Assembly: GCF_964275005.1 (NCBI RefSeq)
Contig: NW_027307661.1
Coordinates: 62,001 to 126,000 of the forward strand
Source of the DNA: Diadema setosum
Lineage: Eukaryota > Echinodermata > Echinoidea > Diadematoida > Diadematidae
Direction: 5' to 3'
DNA length: 64,000 bases
Made by a program: the position numbers and the translations under genes. Below the pieces are notes generated by a model that was given only the letters and a program-made list of their open reading frames with translations, was not told where the DNA came from and made no database searches. This document shows, one piece after another, positions 37,300-50,271 of the stretch (position 1 is its first letter; the number at the start of each line of letters is the position of its first letter).

Positions 37300-37500
37300 A
37301 AGAAGGCAGTAATCTTTCTGAACACATTTTATCAGGCTGGGGTCATCACTCTCTGTAAGCAAGGGAAGAAAGTCATGAGCAGACGGTGGTCAGAGGCTGC
37401 AACACTCACAAATTCATCACAACTCATCGAAGTATTGGTTGACTATGATTGCAAAGAATCTTGTGGATATCCCTTCTGGAAGAGCTCATTCTTTGTATAG
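37300..37500 (+). pseudogene. Open 66-codon segment of G3' (unknown domain)
   Basis: Runs from after a TAA to a TAG with no initiator Met. It reads KKAVIFLNTFYQAGVITL, then KQGKKVMSRRWSEAATLTNS, QLIEVLVDYDCKES and GYPFWKSSFFV. The mix of charged, aromatic and Cys residues looks like a folded globular domain. In G2' the matching base after FFV reads CAG instead of TAG, though that copy is already out of frame. A second exon-like run (171-299) lies just upstream, with QSSYSASLNLEDGTTKHAKD. I do not recognise the family. Confidence 0.35.
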
Positions 37501-38396
37501 TACACAGATGATGAGGCACAATGTCATTCTTTGTGTGGTTAAGCCAGTAGTCAAGGAATGGTGTGGAGCATCCGCATAGAACATATGTTACAGCGCCATG
37601 CTTTGTTCATTTCTGTGGCAAGAAATGATCTCATCACTTAACTGTGCCCTATGTCCAGGGTATGTTGATGCACAGGAATGGGAGCCTTAGTTTCAACATT
37701 TCTTGAGAGTTAAATGACGGTAATGGCTCCTTATATTGAATAATCTGACCATGCAACTAATCACAATAGCAGGTCAATATCGATTTCTGTTGTTGTTGTT
37801 GGTCTCTGCAAATGAAATCGTATGCTGCGATTCTAAAACTCCAACTGTCCTAGAGGTATTGCAAATAATTTCATTTTTAGCACTTATTCACATGCTCTGC
37901 TATTTTACATTAAACAACTCTTTCATGCCATCTCTGAGGAGTAACATAAGATGTTTGGCTCTTCAAAACTCAGCAAGGCATGCATTCTCATTATCTGCCT
38001 TTTCAAATTTACGATGTGCTTTCATTCTGGAATTTACTCTTTAATATAACTAAAAACTGACAACTTCTTTCACTTTGAGAGCATTAACTAAAGGGACGGT
38101 GTATGAAATGGTGATTGTGTACGCAGCTTTGTTCTTAGTCTACAGTGTAAAATGTATACAAGCATTCAGTATGAAAAGGACAAGATGACTGTTTTGCAAC
38201 AAGTAGAATTTGGTGGGGCATAATGCATTTCTCATATACTAGTAGTATAATGAAATCATGTGCTTTAATGACTAATGGTGTGACTGCATGAAATATGCAG
38301 ACTGTGACAAATGTGCTTTTTACATGGTGAAAGCCACAGATAACAAGTGAATAAGAATGTATATATGTGCATGTATGTATGTGTCAATATACATAT

Positions 38397-38567
38397 CAGG
38401 GATGGATCCAGGAATTCTGTAAAAAAGGGGGGGGGGCACAACTAATATTCCTGGTGCCAATTCCAGGTTTCATTTCACTTTTTTCTATTTATATCTTTTG
38501 TTTTTAACGAAAAATAAAGGGGGGGGGGGGTGGTGTAGGCCAGTTGCGCCCCCTGGATCCGCCCCTG
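38397..38567. mobile_element. MITE (Q' copy of 15595-15765)
   Basis: Mirror of the G3 MITE with the same ends. Confidence 0.75.
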
Positions 38568-39605
38568 CATGTATCTATATTTTGTGTGTATATATATATA
38601 TATATATGTGTGCGTGTGTGTGTGTTTGTGTGTATATAGATAGCTTATGTTGGATACATTCAAACTTTAAAAGAAAAGTAAACAACCACTGCATAAATAC
38701 TAGTAAAAAGATTTTCAATGCAGAAGTATAGCAGATATGGACAATTGTCGCAAGGTTAAGAGCTGTGACAAAATTTCACCAGATTTTGTTTGGTGGCGCT
38801 AATGAATAGTTTTATTCTCCAAATATATGTTTGTTTTCATTGTTTCCAATTGGATGATTTTGGGGAACAATGCAATGGTGTGCCAGGTTCCTTGAGTGAC
38901 ATGTTTATCCTTCACTGTTTGCAGACTGCGATATGCACACAGTGACTGTAAGAAAGCAATTTAGAAATAACTTTCAATAACTGTGAAGAGTAATGGTGAT
39001 CTGCCAACACTTGACGATAGCTCAAATACATGCAATTAGTGAGCCGTGAGATCTTCTTCCATTTTCTAGGCAAGGAAGGCATGTAAGAACAATGGAAATG
39101 CTTACAAATTTTTAGTGACCCGTTCATCTATTACTGTTGTCCCTAGACCAAGGATAATGTGCAGCCTTGTATTAGGTTATTGCAACAAAACCAACATTTC
39201 AAGTACACATTGTAATACATATAACTGAAATTGGACCAAGAATCAGAAGCATGTTCATTGGTACATACTAGAAGTGGCATGAGTATATGGACCATGGCAG
39301 TAATTGCATTACTGTATTTTATTGATATGTGCATTACATAATTAAAATGGTGATTTTATTGAAAATATGATTCTCAAAACAAAACATTGTAAAATTTGAT
39401 GGGAGAACAATTGTTTTGTTGTTGTGAGTCGAAATGATTGCATGAAGGACAGATGATGGTTATCTGATGCATGTGATTGTGATAAAAAGGGGAATTTTGG
39501 AAACTGGCACATTTTTCTGATAGATTCCATATTCCATATAGATCCACAAGTTAAAGTGAAAGTAGTAATAAAGTAATATAAAAAACTGAATTGTATGTAT
39601 GTGAT

Positions 39606-39644
<39 letters not shown>

Positions 39645-40330
39645 ATGTGTGTATGTAAGGTGTGAGTGACTGTGTCCATCAGTGTGTAGCAGCTCAAATT
39701 TTCTCTGCCTTTCTCTGATCCAAGCTCCTCTCCTTTCCGATCTCCCTCTCCCTTTCTCTTTCCTGTTTTTTTTTTTCTCTCTCTGTGGCTAAACTGACAC
39801 TCTCCAGTTGTTTCATTTTCTCCTCAAACAATCAGTTTCCAGTTGTGGTTAAAAAGGAAGAATTTAATTGCTCAGCCAATGACCTAAATTAAACAATAAC
39901 GTAACTGGCATCTATGTTCATCACCATTATGTAGACCAACAGGTACTACTGTAATGATCAGTGCAAAGTAATACTGAAGAATAGTATACTGAAGAAGTGG
40001 TAAAAACAAATGAAAGTAACATGACACAAAAGTCTACACATATAGGATATATAACAAGAAAAAATAAGAAACAATCACAAAAATCATAATCTGTGAAATC
40101 AACACCATAGGCTTATTCATTAAAAGTCAACAGACTACAATACAAAGTATCAATTTCATTTTAGCAAACACAAAGTAAAAAAAAAAAAACACTCTAATTC
40201 CAAATGAAATAATGAAATCATAATTCCATAACTTAGATATTCATCCCCTACACAAGATATCTCAGCTCATCAAAAATATTTTTTCACGTATCGACTATAG
40301 CAGATTAAAAAAATATATATATCCTGAAAC

Positions 40331-40832
40331 AAGGCTAATTTTTCAGGGGCCTGGCGTGGCGTCGTGTACACTTGACTACGTGTAGTCAACCTGACGTTAC
40401 GTGTGCCTACCCCACGCGTAACGCGTGGTGGACTACGCGTAGCGCCAGGTACAACCACACGTTACGCCAGGGTACACGTCGCGTAACGTGTACCCACACG
40501 TCGCGTAACGCGTACCCACACCACACGTAACGTGTGGTGTGGGTACGCGTAACGCCAGGTCGGGCTCGCCTATGGGTTTTGCACAGTGAAGCCTGACCTG
40601 GCGTTACGCGTACCCACACCACACGTTACGTGTGGTGTGGGCACGCGTTACGCGACGTGTGGGTACACGTTACGCGACGTGTACCCTGGCGTAACGTGTG
40701 GTTGTACCTGGCGCTACACGTAGTCCACCACGCGTTACGCGAGGTGCAGGCACACGTAACGTCAGGTTAACTACACGTAGTCAAGTGTACACGACGCCAC
40801 GCCAGGCTACTGGAAAGTTAGCCGTGCGTAAG
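40331..40832. mobile_element. GC-rich foldback element (Q' copy of HP2)
   Basis: Reverse-complement copy of HP2. It lies between the 3' end of G3' and the 5' end of G2'. Confidence 0.85.
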
Positions 40833-41283
40833 GCTTATAGCCTTTTAAAAAATAATAAAATGAAAATTGTAATACAGGTCTATACTTTAGTAGTCAGTCT
40901 ACAGACAACAGTACATTATCATAATCTTTTATCTATCATTCTTACAAATCGTGCCTTATTATCATTTTTATCACCATTGACAAATTACCTTTCATATGAA
41001 ATAAGCTAACGTTGGCTGTGGCGGACTAGACTGCCGATTGAAGACACGTATAACGTAACTACAGAGAGACGTATGGCAGGATTGTACCGCACGAATTGCG
41101 GAGTAACGGATCTACTCTGAGTGTACTCGACATTGCACCCTTCTGTGACAGTAAGTTCATTTGATTATTTTTCGCCCATGATATTGATTAATAGCAATAC
41201 AAACTATTGGTCTACCACACTAATGTGTCTCATGTCATACAGAATTGCAGTTAATACGAAAACTGTAGGTACACGATTAGAAA

Positions 41284-41343
41284 ATGCACTCCAAAATTGC
41301 TCGACTTGTCCGTCTTCCAGCCCTGTACTTTCACTTTTCCTGA
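41284..41343 (+). pseudogene. Frameshifted signal-peptide exon of G2'
   Basis: Same as 12820-12879: MHSKIARLVRLPAL, then a shifted frame and a stop. Confidence 0.4.
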
Positions 41344-43157
41344 CTGTGTAGCCCGCCGAAGCTCTGGGGGAGCACGCCCGTCGTGATTGCCATGAATGGA
41401 TATGTGGCCTTGTGGGTTGTGTATAGGTATAGGCGCTGATGATGTACCGTCGTATCCATGACCAAATCTCAATAATTACACAGAACCAAACTACATCAGC
41501 GCCTTATTTTGTACTAGTACTGTAGTAGGCTCCTATATAAATAGACCTAGACCTACTTATTGTGAACAAGTAGGAATAGGCCTAAATATTGTTATTCTAT
41601 TTTCAGCAAGTGTATTACAATGTAACGTTAGATCTACATGTTTGACGTACGACAGTAAGCAAAAGACAAATTAGACAGTACAGTAAAATCTATACCTAGT
41701 ATTTACCCTCATAATTCTCAAAATTATCAAATTTGTAAAGTGCATATTAAGGTGAGACTTGAAAATTATAGTCAATGCAAGGCCAAACAATGATGAAAAG
41801 GAACAGAGGCACCGGTACAGATTATGTTGGCCATCTATGGTTGGACATGGAAAATTGACAGGTCATTGGGATAGTCATTCTGTGATTTTTTTTTCTTTTT
41901 TGCTAATTTCCATGATCATGGAATCCATGCATATATATGTAAATATGTATGATATAGGTATGTTGATCAGTACGTTGGGGATTCTTGGAACAGCAGAACA
42001 ATTTAATTATCAACTGATAGACATGGAGTATTTCCCCAGCATACTAGCAAAGGCATAATATTTTGCTTTTTTTTTTTAATTCTTCACACATTGCTTATCT
42101 TCACATAATGACATACAATGCACATGGGGCACGTTACTCCCCCCCCCCAGTTCTCTTATGTTTTGAATTCTTAGGCAAAGAATATGTATTGATAAGCACT
42201 GTAATCTTCCTAGACTAGACTATTTTACTGATCACTAGCCTGAACAGACGCCGTGCAGAGCATATATGGCATCGCAACTTCATTTACAGCGACATGGCTG
42301 TGTATGATCACATAAAAAAAATGTGAAGTTAAAATCAATACATTAGAAAGGGTTGGGAACCACTTTGCTGTAATAAAGTCAAAGAAAGATTGTGATGTCA
42401 GCCTGGACCATAGCAGCAGTATATCATTTCAGAAAAGATAAGATAAATACAATGATATCTTGGGCTGACAACAGTTATTAGTGTATTACCAATATGTATG
42501 CCATAAAAAAGGAAAAATCAAAAAATTAAAATATACAGTGAACTTCATTTACTCAAAGATGAGGAAATTTGATCTTGAGGTGTTCAAATTTCTGTCAGGT
42601 GGCATATATGTAACATGTTTTATTTTTCTTCACTTTGCTGACTGAATCAGTTCTTAAACTATAAACAGTATGTTGTGTCTGCAGAATATCTAATGTGGAT
42701 ATGAATGTAGAGGTATTATGTATGTGTGTCCCAATTGGAAGTTTATCATTGGTCAGTAACTAATATCATACTCCTCTTGGTCATCACATTTCACTTTCCC
42801 ATTCCTATTTCTCGTAACAAAACAATATGTGATCATTCCTTCTCCCCACAACCCTCTCCCACTCACACAAAAATGTCATATGACAGGTGATCATAGACGG
42901 TTATGGGCAAGTAAACAAGCTTTTCTTTTTCATTCAGGTTGACTGAGTAGTGTGTGATCCTTAAGTCAGTGGGCACAAGTCAAAGCCAATAAACCTTGAA
43001 TGCTACTTTGTAAGGTTAATCTAGATCTTTTACCCTTATTCTAAATCACTTAACTCCTCAAAATCCTTTGCCTTGATGAATTTTTTGGACGTCAAGTTAT
43101 TGCTGTCTGAGGATCTTGACTTTTTCATATTTTCATTGAATTTCAGTTTCCACAGTG

Positions 43158-43191
<34 letters not shown>

Positions 43192-45862
43192 TGTTTTTGT
43201 TTTGTTTTTTGTTTTTTTTTTGGGGGGGGGGCAAAGGGTTGTGATCTGCCATTTACCACTGTCCTGAAGTTGTGTACAATCAAATTATCAAAGTTAATGT
43301 TGTGTCTTATCACCATGATGTAGCTCAAGAAGTGACTGGGACTGTATTGACATGAATTGAGAGGAAGACTGTCAGTCCATGCTTCACCCAGACAGTGCCA
43401 ATCTTACCGATGTGTGTTTTGCTCATTAAAATCTGGAAAAGCAAGTGATAGCTTAGTGGTGAGTATATCATCAAGTACATCAACCGCTATAATGTATCAT
43501 GAATCACAATTTCTAATGAAGTTATACAGTAGGTAAAACTGTATTTTTACGAGGTTCAGGGTTCTTGTACATAGAATATGGGAGGATGTTTCTGTTCAGA
43601 GCAAACAGCTACAGTGTAAGAATCAGTTTAACATTTGAGATAATTTTTTTTAATTTCTTTTTTTTTAGCACCTTTTGGTGCCTTTACCAAAGAAATGGAT
43701 CAAAAGCCAAGCCTGCAATACTGAGTCCCACCTCCCTGGAAATGTCAACTGTAAGTTGTTACACCATGAGATTTGTCTTGTGTGGGAGAGTTAGCCACTC
43801 AGTATTGTTTGTGACTTGTGTAAGGATTCAGTCAAAACTTTATATTGTAGGAATAGTAATAAATTAAAATATAAGAAATAATAAGGAATACACAAGTATA
43901 TGCCTACATTAAGTTTTCACTTTCCAGTTGGTAATCTCGCAGTAGGCATGAATTAAGCAAATATCAATTTGCAAATCTGGTGACAGAAATGCACACATGT
44001 TTACAAATTTCATGTGCGCAGTTTAAATGGGTTTAAGGCATAGTTGCAGTACATGAGAATGAAATGCACATTACATTCTCATGTACTCATGCACATGCAT
44101 TGTGTGGAATGAATCAGCATATGAACTTTATGAAAGTTCATACGCAGACATTTTGTGATGTGATGTTTACTGAATATCAACTTACCTCGTTTAAAATGAT
44201 ATTCTTGACAGTAATGAATCATAGTGTGTGAATGAGGTTGAGACATTACTACATCTTCAGGCTCCTTTTCATGTTCAGGCTCCTTTATTGAGTGCTTTCG
44301 TAGAGTGCACTAAAACCCCTACAAATATGATTTGTTTGATGAATTTCAGGCCTTCAAGTCATAGATGCTTGGGGATGTTGACTATTTCATACTTTCAGGG
44401 AATTTCATTGTCCTGGGTTTAGTGTTTTATTTGTTGTTGTGTTGGGGGGGGGGGGGAAGGGGGTTGATCTGTCACCTGCCACTGTACAATCAAGTTATGA
44501 AAGGTTGACTCTTGTGTTTATTACCATGAATTAGCTGAAGAAATGCATCAGCTGGGGAATTGATCGACATTAAGAGGGAGACTATCAGTCCACCCATTGC
44601 CAAGCTACGCTGCAACAAGACAGTGCCAATCTTCTTGACATGCAATTTGCTCTTCTGTAGCTGGAAAAACAAGGAGTTATGTGGTGAGTGTTTCACTGAG
44701 TACGTGAACTCATCCAAACTACTATCATTGTATTAACCTCAACTGTTTAGGAAGATAAAAGAGGGGGAAGGGAGGGATGGAGGTAATCTTAGTTAGGCTC
44801 CTCCCAGGCCCCCTCCCCCTTCCAGATCTCAACAGTGCGATTGCAATTTGTAGTTGACAGTATTCGGAGCATGAAAAGATGTTATTCATTGATTTTAATC
44901 AAGAAAAGAAAAAATAATCATGCTGTTGTGAAATTTGACTGAAAGCACAAATTTCATTGCAACTGTACCACGTTTTCGAGCATATCTTGGTCTGACATGC
45001 ATGTACATATATTTTATATGCAATTTCCTCCTGGGTGTCTAAAATTTGGTCTCTATAGGGAGAATGCGACAGACACTTGAAATGAAGAAGTTGTGAAACA
45101 TCACAGCCACAGTTTTTCTGCGAAGACGACATTGCTAGGAATGCCGAGGGGGACCTTCCAGCCCCCTCCTCGACAGCTTATAGTGAGGGTTAAAAGCAAT
45201 GCTTTATATCATATTCTGGGTTCTTGCGTATGTCATGCAAGAACACCAGCTAGTGTCAGTTTGACATTTGAAATTATTATTTTTTTAAAAGCAGCTATTG
45301 GTGTCTTAACCAATTAAGAAATAAAAAACTTGCACTGATATCAACATTATGTTATTGGAGCACTGGACATGTCTTGCAGACAAGAATTTAGCCACTTAGT
45401 AATTGTTTATTATTGATCGTAAGATATTGTGAAAGCCATATACATGTACATTAAACTGTTGAAATATGATTGAATGATTGTACAACGCTTAATAGAAATG
45501 TATCACACAATTTTAATGAATTCACACACAAACAAACTCACAAGAACATGTGTATGCCAATTTTTACTTCCCAATTGGTATTCTCACAATAGGTATTGGT
45601 AAGCAAATATTAATTACAGATATATGGTGGCAAAAATGCACACGTGTCTACAAATGAATGCAGAGCTGCACAGACATATTTACAATACATAAGAATAATA
45701 ATGCATAACATAATGATGAGAACATAAAACTTTATGGCAGTTCATAGGCAGGAATTTTGCAATGCAGTTTGATTATAGATAATAATTCACTCCATTGAAA
45801 GGACATTTTTTTTTAAATTTCATATTCTGTGTATAAAGAGATCAGACATCATCTCATATTAA

Positions 45863-46331
45863 AGGGACATTCCGGACGATTTTCATAATTTCACATCATG
45901 AAGTACATAAATCAACAGCTCCATGTATAGATTCGTGGAATTTATTGTGGTCCTTGAGCAGAGAAACCAATAAATTGAAAATCTTAAACAAATTACACTG
46001 AACAGTGTTGATGACATCAGAGCCTCATATATTTCATAAATGTAGCAGTGTAATTCCATTACAATACCACTTGCTCAACAAGTTCACCTGTGAAAAATCT
46101 ATGCATGCCTTCTTCTTTTGTTCTGCTTCCTTGAGCCCCAACTCATGCATTCTTATCATGCTTATGGTGAGGCTGGCATGTCATCATCCTTGTTCATTGC
46201 AATTTGTTATAAATTTTGAAAACATTCTCATTCCTTATCCCAATCACTATAAATTCTGAAATTCTGTACTCAGTTTAACTGATTTATAGCTGTTCAAATG
46301 TAAAAGTCTGAAAATCATCCGGAGGTCCCCT
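45863..46331. mobile_element. TTAA-flanked MITE (Q' copy)
   Basis: Mirror of 7826-8294, with TTAA on both sides. Confidence 0.85.
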
Positions 46332-46779
46332 TTAAGTCTCACTTTCCTTAAAAAATGGAAATTTTCTTCATTTTCTGATAATGATCGACTACAGCAGTCT
46401 ACATAATTCAGATGTCTTTTGGCGTATTGTAATGCATGAAATAGGCCTTCACAAGAGTCTTCATGTTTGCTATGTCAAATCTTCCTGTTTGTTTGTTTGT
46501 TTGTTTGTTTGTTTGTTTGTTTTCTTTAATATGGGGAGGTTAACATCTCAGTGCATATATCTTAACACAAGACTCATGTTAGATTCTTGGGAGATGTTTT
46601 ATGTGTGAAGTATAATCTCATTTTCTTTGTCCACTTTCTTTTTCTGAAATTTCTTGTCTCTTATGAAGGTATAACTCAGTTGACTCAATCATCATACTCG
46701 GCAAGCTTGAAGTTGGAAGGTGGTACTATTTAAGCACGCAAAGGATGAGTAGCTCGCTGTCGACAGTCAGTGGAGATAA

Positions 46780-46944
46780 AAGAAGGCAGTAATCTTTCTG
46801 AAGACATTTCATCAGGCTGCCGGGGTCATCACTCTCTGCAAGCAAGGGAAGAAAGTCATGAGCAGACAGTGGTCAGAGGCTGCAACACTCACAAATTCAT
46901 CACAACTCATCGAAGTATTGGTGCTTGACTATGATTTCAATTAG
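46780..46944 (+). pseudogene. Late exon-like segment of G2'
   Basis: Same as 7213-7377. It carries the two whole-codon insertions relative to G3' and then a 4-nt length difference after the TAG. Confidence 0.35.
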
Positions 46945-47900
46945 AAACTTGTGGATATTTCCCTTCTGGAAGAGCTCATTCTTTGTACAGTACACAGATG
47001 ATGAGGCACAATGTCATTCTTTGTGTGGTTAAGCCAGTAGTCAAGCACTGGTGTGGAGCATCCACATAGAATATATGTTACAGAGCCATGCTTTGTTCAT
47101 TTCTGTGGCAAGAAATGATCTCATCACTTAACCGTGCCCTATGTCCACGGCATCTTGATGCACAGAAATGGGAGCCTTAGTTTCAACATTTCTTGAGAGT
47201 TTAGTGACAGTAATGGCTCCTTATATTGAATAATCTGACCATGCAACTCATCACAATAGCAGGTCAATATCGATTTCTGTTGTTGTTGTTGTTGTTGTTG
47301 GTCTCTGCAACTGAAATCGTGTACTGCAGTTCTGAAATTCCAACTGTCCTAGAGGTATTGCAAATAATCTCATTTTTAGCACTTATTCACATGCTCTGCT
47401 ATTTTACATTAAACAACTCTTTCATGTTATCTCTGAGGAGTAAGATAAGATGACTGGCTCTTCAAAACTCAGCAAGGCATGCATTTTCAATATCTGCCTT
47501 TTCAAATTTACAATGTGCTTTCATTCTGGAATTTACTCTTTAACATAACTCAAAACTGACAATTTCTTTCACTTTGAGAGCATTAACTAAAGGGACGGTG
47601 TATAAAATGGTGATTGTGCACGGAGCTTTGTTCTTGGTCTACAGTGTAAAATGTATACAAGCATTCAGTATGAAAAGGACAAGATGATTGTTTTGCAACA
47701 AGTAGATTTTAGTGGGGCATAATGCATTTCTCATATAGTATATGAAATCATGTGCTTTTATGATTAATGGTGTGACCGCATCAAATATGCAGACCGTGAA
47801 AGTGTCTTTTACATGGTGAAAGCCACAGATAACAAATGACATATGTGAATAAGAATGTTTACTAGTATATGTGCGTGTATGTATGTGTCAATATACATAT

Positions 47901-48068
47901 CAGGGGTGGATCCAGAAATTCTGTAAAGGGGGGGGGGGGCAACTAATATTCCTGGTGCCACTTCCAGGTTTCATTTCATTTTTTTTCTTTTTATATCTTT
48001 TGTTTTTAACCTAAAATAAAGGGGGGGGGGTGGTGTGGGCCATTTGCGCCCCCCTAGATCCGCCACTG
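47901..48068. mobile_element. MITE (Q' copy of 6087-6256)
   Basis: Mirror of the G2 MITE, two bases shorter because of C/G-run length. Confidence 0.7.
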
Positions 48069-48082
48069 CATATCTATATTTC

Positions 48083-48140
<58 letters not shown>

Positions 48141-49948
48141 ATATAGATAGCTTATGTCGGATACATTCAAACTTTAAAAGAAAAGTAAACAACCACTGCA
48201 CAAATACTAGTAAAAAGGTTTTCAATGCAGAAGTATAGCAGTTTGATTAATGAGTAAAAGTTGTCGCAGATATGGACATTTGTCGCAAGGTTAAGAGCTG
48301 TGACAAAATTTCACCAGATTTTGTTTGGTGGTGCTAATGAATACTTTCATTCTCAAAATATGTTTGTTTTCATTGTTTCCAATTGGATGATTTTGGGGAA
48401 CAATGCAATGGTATGCCAGGTTCCTTGAGTGATATGTTTATCCTTCACTGTTTACAGACTGCAATATGCACACAATGACTGTAACAAAGCAATTTAGAAA
48501 TAACTTTCAATAGCTGTGAAGAGTAATGGTGATCTGACATCACGTGACGATAGCTCAAATACATGCAATTAGTGAGCCGTGAGATCTTCTTCCATTTTCT
48601 AGGCAAGGAAGACATATAGGAACAATGGAAATGCTCACAAATTTTCAGTGACCCGTTTATCTCTTACTGTTGTCCCTAGACCAAGGATAATGTTCAGCCT
48701 TGTATTAGGTTATTGCAACAAAACCAACATTTCAAGTACACACTGTAATACATATAACTGAAATTGGGCCAAGAAGCAGAAGCATGTTCATTGGTACATA
48801 CTAGAAGTGGCATGAGCATATGGACCATGGCGGCAAGTGCATTACTGTATTTTATTGATATGTGCATTACATAATTAAAATTGTGATTTCATTGAAAATA
48901 TGATTCTCAAAACAAAAAATTGTAAAATTTGATGGGAAAACAATTGTTTTGTTGTTGTGAGCCGAAATGATTGCATGAATGACAGATGATGGTTATCTGA
49001 TGCTTGTGGTTGTGATAAAGAGCAAGGTAGATAAAAGGGGGAATCTTTGGAAACTGGCAAATTATTCTGATAAATTCCATATTCCATAGATCCACAAGTT
49101 AAAAGTGAAAGTAGTAATAAAGTTATAGAAAAAACTGAATTGTATGTATGTGATCGTTTGTGTGTGTGTGTGTGTGTGTATGTGTGTGTGTTTATGTGTG
49201 TATGTAAGGTGTGAGTGACTGTGTCCATCAGTGTTTAGCAGCTCAAATTTTCTCTGCCTTTTTCTGCTCCACAAGCTCTCTTCTCTCCTCTCCTCTCCTT
49301 TCCGATCTCCCTCTCCCTTTCTTTTTCCTGTTTTTTTTTTCTCTCTCTCTGTGGCTAAACTGACCCTCTCCGGTTGTTTCATTTTCTCCTCAAACAATCA
49401 GTTTCCAGTTGTGGTTGAAAAGGAAGAATTTAATTGCTCAGCCAACGACCTAAATTAAACAATAACGTAACTGGCATCTATGTTCATCACTATTATGTGG
49501 ACCAAATACTGTACAGGTACTGTAATGATCAGTGCAAAGTGATACTGAAGAACAGTATACTGAAGAAGCGGTAAAAACAAATGAAAGTAACATGAAACAA
49601 ATGCCTACACATATAGGATATATAACATAAGAAAAAATAAGAAACAATCACAAAAATCATAATCCGTGAAATTAACGCCATAGGCCTATTCATTAAAAGT
49701 CAACAGACTACACTAAAAAGTATCGATTTCATTTTAGCAGACACAAAGTAAAAAAACAAAACACTCTCATTAAAAATGAAATAATGAATCATAATTCCGT
49801 AACTTAGATATTCTTCCCCTACACAAGATATCTCAGCTCATCAAAATTATTTAGACACGTGTTTTTCCCCTACACAAGATATCTCAGCTCATTAAAAATA
49901 TTTAGACACGGATCGACTATAGCAGATTAAAAAACAAAAACATATCCT

Positions 49949-50271
49949 GAAACAAGGCTAATTTTTCAGGAGCCTGGCGTGGCGTCGTGTACACTTGACT
50001 ACGTGTAGTCAACCTGACGTTACGTGTGCCTACCCCACGCGTAACGCGTGGTGGACTACGTGTAGCGCCAGGTACAACCACGCGTTACGCCAGGGTACAC
50101 GTCGCGTAACGTGTACCCACGCGTCGCGTTACGCGTGCTTAAGTACACGTTACGTGACGTGTGGGTACACGTAACGTGACGTGTACCCACACGTTACGTG
50201 TGGTCAGGCACGCGTAGGTGTTTCGAGGTACGTGTAGTTACCTGACGCATTGACCCGAACGGCTTGCCATA
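49949..50271. mobile_element. Truncated foldback element (Q' copy of HP1) at the palindrome edge
   Basis: Mirror of 3884-4206. It keeps one arm and part of the inner repeats and stops at GGCTTGCCATA, where the single-copy right side of the window begins at 50272. Confidence 0.85.

Larger units (their letters stand above)
35780..40310 (+). pseudogene. Decayed gene G3' (Q' copy of G3)
   Basis: Plus-strand copy of G3 with the same deletion junction (about 36665), the same altered exon-1 donor (near 35949), the same signal-peptide frame and the same open 66-codon segment. No coding difference from the Q copy was seen. Confidence 0.4.
40960..49900 (+). pseudogene. Decayed gene G2' (Q' copy of G2)
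   Basis: Plus-strand copy of G2 with the same features mirrored: exon-1 donor at 41151, acceptor before 41243, frameshifted signal exon 41284-41343, exon blocks near 43080-43460 and 44340-44680, exon-like stretch at 45090-45190, and late segment 46780-46944. Length differences from G2 fall where mononucleotide runs lie. Confidence 0.4.
31533..50271 (-). repeat. Inverted repeat arm Q' (right arm of the 46-kb palindrome)
   Basis: Reverse complement of 3884-22629. It starts in the middle of the double foldback HP5 and ends at 50271, after the bases GGCTTGCCATA, where unrelated sequence begins. In order it holds the copies of the 3.1-kb segment, HP3, G3, HP2, G2 and a truncated HP1. Confidence 0.95.

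Noticed and set aside
1-50271. A large virus-like or Polinton element with long terminal inverted repeats
   Set aside because: No polymerase, integrase, capsid or packaging gene is visible in the arms. The repeated content is a decayed exon array.
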